NCBI GenBank assembly: GCA_937908275.1
Contig: CALERA010000155.1
Span: 1-10,458, forward strand
DNA length: 10,458 nt
Reading direction: 5' to 3'
Origin: an uncultured Desulfarculaceae bacterium
Lineage (GTDB): Bacteria > Desulfobacterota > Desulfarculia > Desulfarculales > Desulfarculaceae
This document shows positions 6,518-10,458 of this stretch, in pieces (within the stretch, counting starts at the first letter, position 1; every line of letters begins with the position of its first letter). Position numbers and translations under genes: made by a program. Under the pieces are notes generated by a model. That model was given only the letters and a program-made list of their open reading frames with translations. It made no database searches and was not told the origin of the DNA.

Positions 6518-8410
6518 CTATCTCAACATGTTCGGCAACCAGAGGGCCACCTGGGGGAAGAGCAGCAGGGTGATCACCAAGACCACGTCCGCGGCCAGGA
6601 AGGGCATAACCCCCCGGAAAACCGTGGCCAACGGAACGTCCTTGGCCATGCCGCCCATGATGAACACGTTCATGCCCACCGGCGGGGTGATCAGGCCGAT
6701 CTCGGCCACGAAGACCACGATCACGCCGAACCAGATCAGGTCGAAACCCAGGGTGTCCATCACCGGGGCGAAGATCGGCACCGTGATGAAGACCAGGGGC
6801 AGGGTGCCCATCAGGCAGCCCAGCACGAAGTAGACCGCGATCACGGCCAGGAAGATCAGGGCCCGGGGGATGGGCAGGTTCACCACCCACTCGGCCAGGT
6901 CCATGGGCAACTGGGTGGAGGTGAGGAAATAGCCGTAGATGGCGGTGCCGATGACCACCAGGAAGACCATGGAGGTGGTGCGGCCGGTGGCCAGGAGCGA
7001 CTTGAACATGTTCTCCTTGGTCACCCGCCGGCGCAGCAGGGCGAAGATCAGGGCCCCCACCGCGCCGATGGCCCCGGCCTCGGTGGCGGTGAAGATGCCG
7101 CCGTAGATGCCGCCCATGACCACCACGAACAGGGTCAGCACCTCCCAGGTGTCGCGGATGGAATAGATCTTCTGCACCAAGGTGGTGCGGGGCCCCGGCG
7201 GTCCGGCCTGGGGGTTGATCTTGGTCCAGATGGCGATGGCGATGCAGTAGTAGAGCAGGAACAGCAGGCCCGGCATCACCCCGGCGGCGAAGAGTTCGCC
7301 GATGGACTGCTCCACCAGCACGCCGTAGATGATGAAGATCACGCTGGGCGGGATCAGGATGCCCACCGTGCCGCCGGCGGCGATGGCCCCGGTGGACAGC
7401 GCGTCGTCATAGCCGTAGCGCCGCATCTCCGGCAGGGCCACCGCGCCCAGGGTGGCGGTGGTGGCCAGGGAGGATCCGCTGACCGCGGCGAAGGCCCCGC
7501 AGGCCAGGATGGTGGCCATGGCCAGACCGCCCTTGAAGTGCCCCACCCAGGTGTAGGCCGCCCGGTAGAGCTTCTCGCTGATGCCGGAGTTGAAGCAGAC
7601 CTCGCCCATCAGCACGAAGAAGGGGATCACGCACAGGGCGTAGGAGGCGGTGGAGGAGAAGGGCGTGGTCTTCAACAGGCCCAGGCCGGCGGTGGGGTCG
7701 TAGAGCAGGGCCATGCCCAGGGCGCCCAGGAAGGCCAGGCCCGCGCCGATGTGCATGCCGGTGAACAGGATCACCACCAGGCCCACCGAGCCCAGGAGCT
7801 TGACCCAGAACGAGTCCACCTCGGTCCCGCTCCAGGCCACCAGCCAGGGAGAAAGGGCCAGCAGGGCGGTGCCCGCCAGGGCGATGCCCGCCCAGTTGCC
7901 CAGGCCGTCCTTACCGGCCTGGGACAGGGCCAGCAGGGTGTCGCGCAGGGTGGCCAGGGCCAGGAGGATGAAGCCCACCCCGATGACCAGCATCACCGGC
8001 CAGAGGGGGATCTTCACCGACATGGTGGCCATGCCCTTGAGATAGTAGGTCCAGCCCAGGTCCAGGCTCTGCCAGCCCAGGGCGCCATAGAGCAGGGAGC
8101 AGAGGAACAGGGTGGCGCAGGCCAGGAGGTTGCGCCCGGCCGGGGTGAGACGGGAGGTGAAGAAGTCTATGTCGATGTGCTGCTTCTCGAGCTGGGTGAA
8201 GGCCATGCCCGCGAAGACCATCAGGGTCAGCATGACTTCTTCCAGCTCCACCACCCCCAGCAGGGGGGTGCGGAACAGGGCCCGGCTCAGCACGTTGGCG
8301 GTGATGAAAAAGACCATGGCCAGGGCCAGGGTGGAGCCGGCGGAGTTAAGCCCCCGGCTCACCGGTACAATCGCCCGGCTCATACGGTCTGCGGTGGTGT
8401 CCAGCCACAT
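6518..8410 (-). CDS. dctQM: TRAP transporter permease, fused DctQ-DctM
   Basis: A 630-residue inner-membrane protein that joins the small and large TRAP permease subunits and uses a sodium or proton gradient to import a solute delivered by DctP. Residues about 1-165 are the DctQ part, with four hydrophobic segments and the motif VELEEVMLTLMVFAGMAF. A linker with extra hydrophobic segments (about 172-195) leads to DctM (about 200-630). Hallmarks of DctM are GHFKGGLAMATILACGAFAAVSGSSLATTATLG (about 290-322), PEMRRYGYDDALSTGAIAAGGTVGILIPPS (about 327-356), the LFAAGVMPG end of that unit, and its second-repeat echo GLITPPVGMNVFIMGG (about 572-587). The ATG at 8408-8410 has GGAG 11 nt upstream, a poor spacing that may keep permease levels below DctP. 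The gene follows dctP after an 82-nt gap holding a hairpin and is followed by a terminator. Confidence 0.92.
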   Translation of the reverse strand: MWLDTTADRMSRAIVPVSRGLNSAGSTLALAMVFFITANVLSRALFRTPLLGVVELEEVMLTLMVFAGMAFTQLEKQHIDIDFFTSRLTPAGRNLLACATLFLCSLLYGALGWQSLDLGWTYYLKGMATMSVKIPLWPVMLVIGVGFILLALATLRDTLLALSQAGKDGLGNWAGIALAGTALLALSPWLVAWSGTEVDSFWVKLLGSVGLVVILFTGMHIGAGLAFLGALGMALLYDPTAGLGLLKTTPFSSTASYALCVIPFFVLMGEVCFNSGISEKLYRAAYTWVGHFKGGLAMATILACGAFAAVSGSSLATTATLGAVALPEMRRYGYDDALSTGAIAAGGTVGILIPPSVIFIIYGVLVEQSIGELFAAGVMPGLLFLLYYCIAIAIWTKINPQAGPPGPRTTLVQKIYSIRDTWEVLTLFVVVMGGIYGGIFTATEAGAIGAVGALIFALLRRRVTKENMFKSLLATGRTTSMVFLVVIGTAIYGYFLTSTQLPMDLAEWVVNLPIPRALIFLAVIAVYFVLGCLMGTLPLVFITVPIFAPVMDTLGFDLIWFGVIVVFVAEIGLITPPVGMNVFIMGGMAKDVPLATVFRGVMPFLAADVVLVITLLLFPQVALWLPNMLR

Positions 8411-8444
8411 GGGTTGGTGATCTCCGCTGGATGCTATTGGGAGG

Positions 8445-8481
8445 GCCCCGGCGGCGAGAGCATCCGTCCCGCCACCGGGGC
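8445..8481 (-). promoter_or_regulatory. Hairpin between dctP and dctQM
   Basis: The two arms pair over 12 bp: GCCCCGG/CCGGGGC, one G-U pair in the RNA, then GGCG/CGCC, with a 13-nt loop. The hairpin begins 12 nt after the dctP stop and has no T-tract. Hairpins at this place in TRAP operons are thought to raise the binding protein relative to permease by stabilising the dctP message or partly stopping transcription; that role here is inference. Confidence 0.6.
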
Positions 8482-8492
8482 TTAGGGGGGGC

Positions 8493-9515
8493 TTACTTCT
8501 CGCGCTCGGCCAACAGCCGGGTGGCGATCTCCATCAACTCGCGGGTGGGCAGTCCCTTGGCCTCGCCCTCCTTGACCCAGGCCTCGCGCAGGGGCTTCAG
8601 GAGCTGGGCCCAGCGGGCGCGCTCCTCCTTGGGCAGCTTGTAGAACACGTCGCCCTTCTTGGCCATGAACTCCTTGTCGATGTCCTCGTACTTATCGAAG
8701 ATCTGGCCGGTCAGGGTGGCCATCTTCATGCCGCTGATGGCCATGATGGCCTTGCGGTCCTCCTCGGAGATGGAGTTCCACTTCTCCTTGTTGGCGATCA
8801 GGTAGAAGCCGTTGGCCGCCAGGCTGCACTCGGTGTGGTACTTGAGCACCTCGGTCATGCGCTGGGAGCGCAGGGGGGCGTAGGGCAGGATGGAGCCCTC
8901 CACCACGCCGCTCTGCAGGGCCAGGTAGACCTCGGTCATGGGGATGGCCTCGGCCGCCGCGCCCAGGGCCTTGAGCATGGCGTTGCTGACCGTGCCGCCG
9001 GCCGCCACCAGCAGACCCTTCAGGTCCTCCAGGGTCTTGACCTCCTTCTTGGTGAAGTGCAGGTGGTAGGCCGGGTTGAGGTAGAACCACAGGGGCACCA
9101 CCTCGGCGAACTCCTTCTGCATGCCGGGGTTCTGCTCATACAGGGCCTGCATCACCTCGCTGCTGTCCTTGGAGCTTTCCGAGGCCATCAGGGGCTGGTC
9201 CATGATGGTGGACAGGGGGAAGCGCTCGGCGGTGTAGGTGGGGCAGGAGCAGCCGATATCGGTCACGCCGCTGGTGACGGCGTCAAATGTTTGTGCGGAA
9301 GTGCACAAAGCATTGGAATAAAAAATCGTCACCTTGACCCGGCCCTGGGTGACCTTGGCCACCTGCTCGGCCCAGGGCTGGAAGACCTCCTTGGAGAGCG
9401 GGTGCTTCTGGTTGTACATGATGTTCAGGCGCAGGTTCAGCGCCAGGGCGGACGATGACATGATCATCACCGCCAACGCCGCCAGCGCCGCGGCAAGCAG
9501 GAAACGTCTGGGCAT
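8493..9515 (-). CDS. dctP: TRAP transporter substrate-binding protein, DctP family
   Basis: A 340-residue periplasmic solute-binding protein. Residues 1-25 form a Sec signal peptide (basic RR at 3-4, hydrophobic core, cleavage after ALA at 23-25) with no lipobox. The mature protein shows DctP features: HPLSKEVFQPWAEQVAKVTQGRVKVTIF, MTEVYLALQSGVVEGSI (about 193-209) and FYLIANKEKWNSISEEDRKAI (about 237-257). Two oddities stand out. The strand after LEDLKGL (162-168) reads LVAAGG where most members have an Arg that holds the substrate carboxylate. There is also a CSC pair (89-91), plus Cys71 and Cys230. The start is the ATG at 9513-9515, with AAAGGAG 7 nt upstream; longer in-frame readings run back across the divergent regulator gene and are unlikely. 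Codons 64-77 are unusually AT-rich. It is transcribed first in the operon with dctQM. Confidence 0.92.
   Translation of the reverse strand: MPRRFLLAAALAALAVMIMSSSALALNLRLNIMYNQKHPLSKEVFQPWAEQVAKVTQGRVKVTIFYSNALCTSAQTFDAVTSGVTDIGCSCPTYTAERFPLSTIMDQPLMASESSKDSSEVMQALYEQNPGMQKEFAEVVPLWFYLNPAYHLHFTKKEVKTLEDLKGLLVAAGGTVSNAMLKALGAAAEAIPMTEVYLALQSGVVEGSILPYAPLRSQRMTEVLKYHTECSLAANGFYLIANKEKWNSISEEDRKAIMAISGMKMATLTGQIFDKYEDIDKEFMAKKGDVFYKLPKEERARWAQLLKPLREAWVKEGEAKGLPTRELMEIATRLLAEREK
9290..9309. repeat. Inverted repeat inside an AT-rich codon island of dctP
   Basis: TTTGTGC (9290-9296) and GCACAAA (9303-9309) form a perfect 7-bp inverted repeat with a 6-nt centre. It lies in a 42-nt stretch (9285-9326) coding residues 64-77, where I count 14 of 42 G+C, far below the rest of the gene. 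Confidence 0.55.
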
Positions 9516-9520
9516 CTGGG

Positions 9521-9529
9521 TTCTCCTTT
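9521..9529 (-). promoter_or_regulatory. Ribosome binding site fixing the dctP start
   Basis: AAAGGAGAA on the minus strand puts GGAG 7 nt before the ATG at 9513-9515. It is the strongest Shine-Dalgarno of the region. It excludes the upstream in-frame starts, which would also lack a signal peptide at the N-terminus. Confidence 0.8.
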
Positions 9530-9571
9530 CAAACAGGGCCTTGGAGCCTTGCCGCCGGGAGGGTGATAAAA

Positions 9572-9602
9572 TAAATAGCCCCAACCGGCGATTAAATGTA
9601 AA
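9572..9602 (-). promoter_or_regulatory. Candidate dctP promoter
   Basis: On the minus strand TTTACA (9602-9597) matches the -35 consensus at five of six bases, and TATTTA (9577-9572) is a weak -10 at 19-bp spacing. The stretch 9564-9615 is AT-rich, unlike its surroundings. The -35 box lies inside the GntR-type operator, as expected for repression. Confidence 0.35.
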
Positions 9603-9614
9603 ACGTATGACATT
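9594..9614. promoter_or_regulatory. Two overlapping GntR/FadR-type operator sites at the dctP promoter
   Basis: Two GT-N3-AC cores lie 7 bp apart: GTAAAAC (9598-9604) and GTATGAC (9605-9611). The window 9601-9614 plus one base matches the perfect palindrome at 6461-6475 at 12 of 15 bases, and 9594-9608 matches it at 11 of 15. The site is 140 bp from the start of the divergent GntR gene, the usual place for self- and neighbour-regulation. Confidence 0.6.
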
Positions 9615-9725
9615 AATAAACCAACCCTGAATCCGGGTCAATGGGTTTGTGGCCTCAATCGGCGATGGGGAATTCTCCCAGGCCGGAGCTGGCCAACAGG
9701 CTGGGTTCCAGGGGCCGCCGTCTGC

Positions 9726-9750
9726 TATAGTACCCTGTGACCTCGGAGGG
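9726..9750 (+). promoter_or_regulatory. Candidate -10 box and ribosome binding site of the GntR gene
   Basis: TATAGT (9726-9731) is a possible -10 box without a clear -35. GGAGGG (9745-9750) is 3 nt from the ATG at 9754 (4 nt from the GGAGG core). It supports that ATG over the GTG at 9649, which has no Shine-Dalgarno and would add 35 residues unrelated to the family. Confidence 0.5.
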
Positions 9751-9753
9751 CGC

Positions 9754-10411
9754 ATGCCGGGCAACCTCAAGAAAATCAAGCAAATGCCCAGCCTTTACCA
9801 GGGCGTGGTCAACGCGCTGAAGGAGGCGATCATCGCCGGGCGCTACCACTCGGGCGAGGCCCTGCCCAGCGAGATGGAGTTGGCCTCCCAACTGGGCGTG
9901 AGCCGCCCGGTGGTGCGCGAGGCCCTGCGCGCCCTGCAATCCTCGGGCTTCGTGGAGATCCGCCGGGGCATCAAGGGTGGGGCCTTCGTGGGCGACGCCA
10001 CCCGCCTGGGCCTGGGCGACAACCTGGCCGACCTGATCCGCCTGCGCCGGGTGACGGTGGCCCACCTCTACCAGGTGCGCTCCCACCTGGAGCCGGAGGT
10101 CTGCCGCCTGGCCGCCCTGAACGCCAGCCAGGAGCAGCTGCAAAAAATCAGCGAGATGCTGGACGAATACCGCGCCGCCGACAGCGACGACCAGCGGGTG
10201 ACCCTGAACGCCCGCTTCCATCGCCTCATCGCCCGGGCCTGCGGCAACCCCCTGTACGGCCTGATCATGGACAGCATCATGGATTTCACCGAGGGCTTCG
10301 TGCGCACCATCAAGCCCCGGGGGCACCTGATCCACGACGACGAGGAGCACGTGGATATCCTGCAGGCGCTGTTGGCCCGCGACGCCGAACGGGCCGAGCG
10401 CCTGATGCGGG
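9754..10411 (+). CDS. GntR-family transcriptional regulator, FadR/FCD subfamily, 3' end missing
   Basis: 219 residues are genomic; family members are usually about 230-250 long, so only the last turn is lost. Residues about 12-80 form the winged helix-turn-helix: LYQGVVNALKEAIIAGRYHSGEALPSEMELASQLGVSRPVVREALRALQSSGFVEIRRGIKGGAFV. Residues about 95-219 are the all-helical FCD ligand domain, which binds small organic acids, often through a metal. Expected ligands are visible at His156 (NARFH) and His199 (DEEH). The usual Asp of D-x-x-F-H is Asn152, and the final His would fall just past the break. The ATG has a good Shine-Dalgarno. The gene diverges from the TRAP operon and probably controls it and the phosphodiesterase unit through GT-N3-AC sites. 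The apparent C-terminus after Arg219 is adapter-encoded and must not be annotated. Confidence 0.9.
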
Positions 10412-10458
10412 AGATCGGAAGAGCACACGTCTGAACTCCAGTCACGGCTACATCTCGT
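10412..10458 (+). other. Illumina TruSeq adapter sequence (assembly contamination)
   Basis: From 10412 the sequence is AGATCGGAAGAGC followed by the rest of the 34-nt TruSeq read-1 3' adapter, to 10445. Next comes the 6-nt index GGCTAC (10446-10451, which I recall as TruSeq index 11) and the constant ATCTCGT (10452-10458). This is library sequence left by untrimmed read-through. It creates a false stop and C-terminus for the GntR gene and false minus-strand proteins that start MTGVQTCALPIS or MCSSDL. Confidence 0.98.

Noticed and set aside
6398..8485. 695-residue plus-strand open frame opposite dctQM
   Set aside because: It is low-complexity, rich in His, Gln, Gly and Asp. This is what hydrophobic transmembrane codons give when read in antisense. 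It has no ribosome site or family motif.
9649..9753. GTG start adding 35 residues to the GntR protein
   Set aside because: There is no Shine-Dalgarno, the added residues do not match the family, and the ATG at 9754 has GGAGGG just upstream.
9516..9779. N-terminal extension of DctP up to 9779
   Set aside because: It would overlap the regulator start and bury the signal peptide inside the protein. The ATG at 9513-9515 has an excellent ribosome site.
10068..10445. Minus-strand protein beginning MTGVQTCALPIS, and a longer one beginning MCSSDL
   Set aside because: Both begin in the sequencing adapter at 10412-10458 and continue antisense to the GntR gene. They are artefacts, not genes.
1..10458. 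CRISPR array, tRNA, rRNA, insertion sequence or phage genes
   Set aside because: I looked for regular repeats, cloverleaf arms, terminal inverted repeats with transposase, and integrase motifs, and saw none.

Overview
The window is GC-rich DNA (roughly two-thirds G+C by eye) with densely packed genes. All but one of them are on the minus strand. The gene set is a tripartite TRAP transporter, an ADP-forming acyl-CoA synthetase of the CoA-binding type, DsrE/F/H-type sulfur-relay proteins, an OsmC-like protein and a cytoplasmic alkaline-phosphatase-superfamily hydrolase. With the GC-rich codon use, this suggests an anaerobic deltaproteobacterium (Desulfobacterota, for example a Desulfarculus-like sulfate reducer). 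The organism assignment is inference; no rRNA or marker gene is present.

Layout from left to right. (1) 1-1108, minus: the first 369 codons of an ADP-forming acetate/acyl-CoA ligase, running off the left edge. (2) 1109-1319: a gap with a candidate promoter/operator and a hairpin. (3) 1320-2678, minus: an MFS permease. (4) 2707-2743: a strong intrinsic terminator that closes the next operon. (5) 2770-6410, minus: a four-gene unit transcribed from about 6450 in the order AP-superfamily phosphodiesterase, OsmC-DsrH fusion, DsrE-like, DsrF-like. Two tandem hairpins lie between its first and second genes. (6) 6484-6510: terminator of the TRAP operon. (7) 6518-9515, minus: TRAP operon with substrate-binding protein DctP, then a fused DctQM permease, separated by a hairpin. 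(8) 9516-9753: divergent control region. (9) 9754-10411, plus: a GntR/FadR-family regulator, cut by the contig end. (10) 10412-10458: Illumina TruSeq adapter sequence, not genomic DNA.

The main functional link is regulatory. A perfect 15-bp inverted repeat, AAATGTATTACATTT, sits in the promoter of the phosphodiesterase/sulfur-relay unit. Two overlapping variants sit in the promoter of the TRAP operon, next to the divergent GntR gene. All three match the GT-N3-AC core known for FadR-type GntR operators. The simplest reading is a local regulon: GntR senses a small, probably anionic, metabolite, TRAP imports it, and the AP-superfamily hydrolase acts on it or on a derivative. The OsmC/DsrE/F/H proteins may handle sulfur released or needed in the pathway. 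The substrate cannot be read from the sequence.

The most unusual items are the OsmC-DsrH fusion encoded with separate DsrE- and DsrF-like partners, the shared operator, the tandem intercistronic hairpins, an AT-rich codon island with an inverted repeat inside dctP, and the adapter read-through that produces false protein ends at the right edge.
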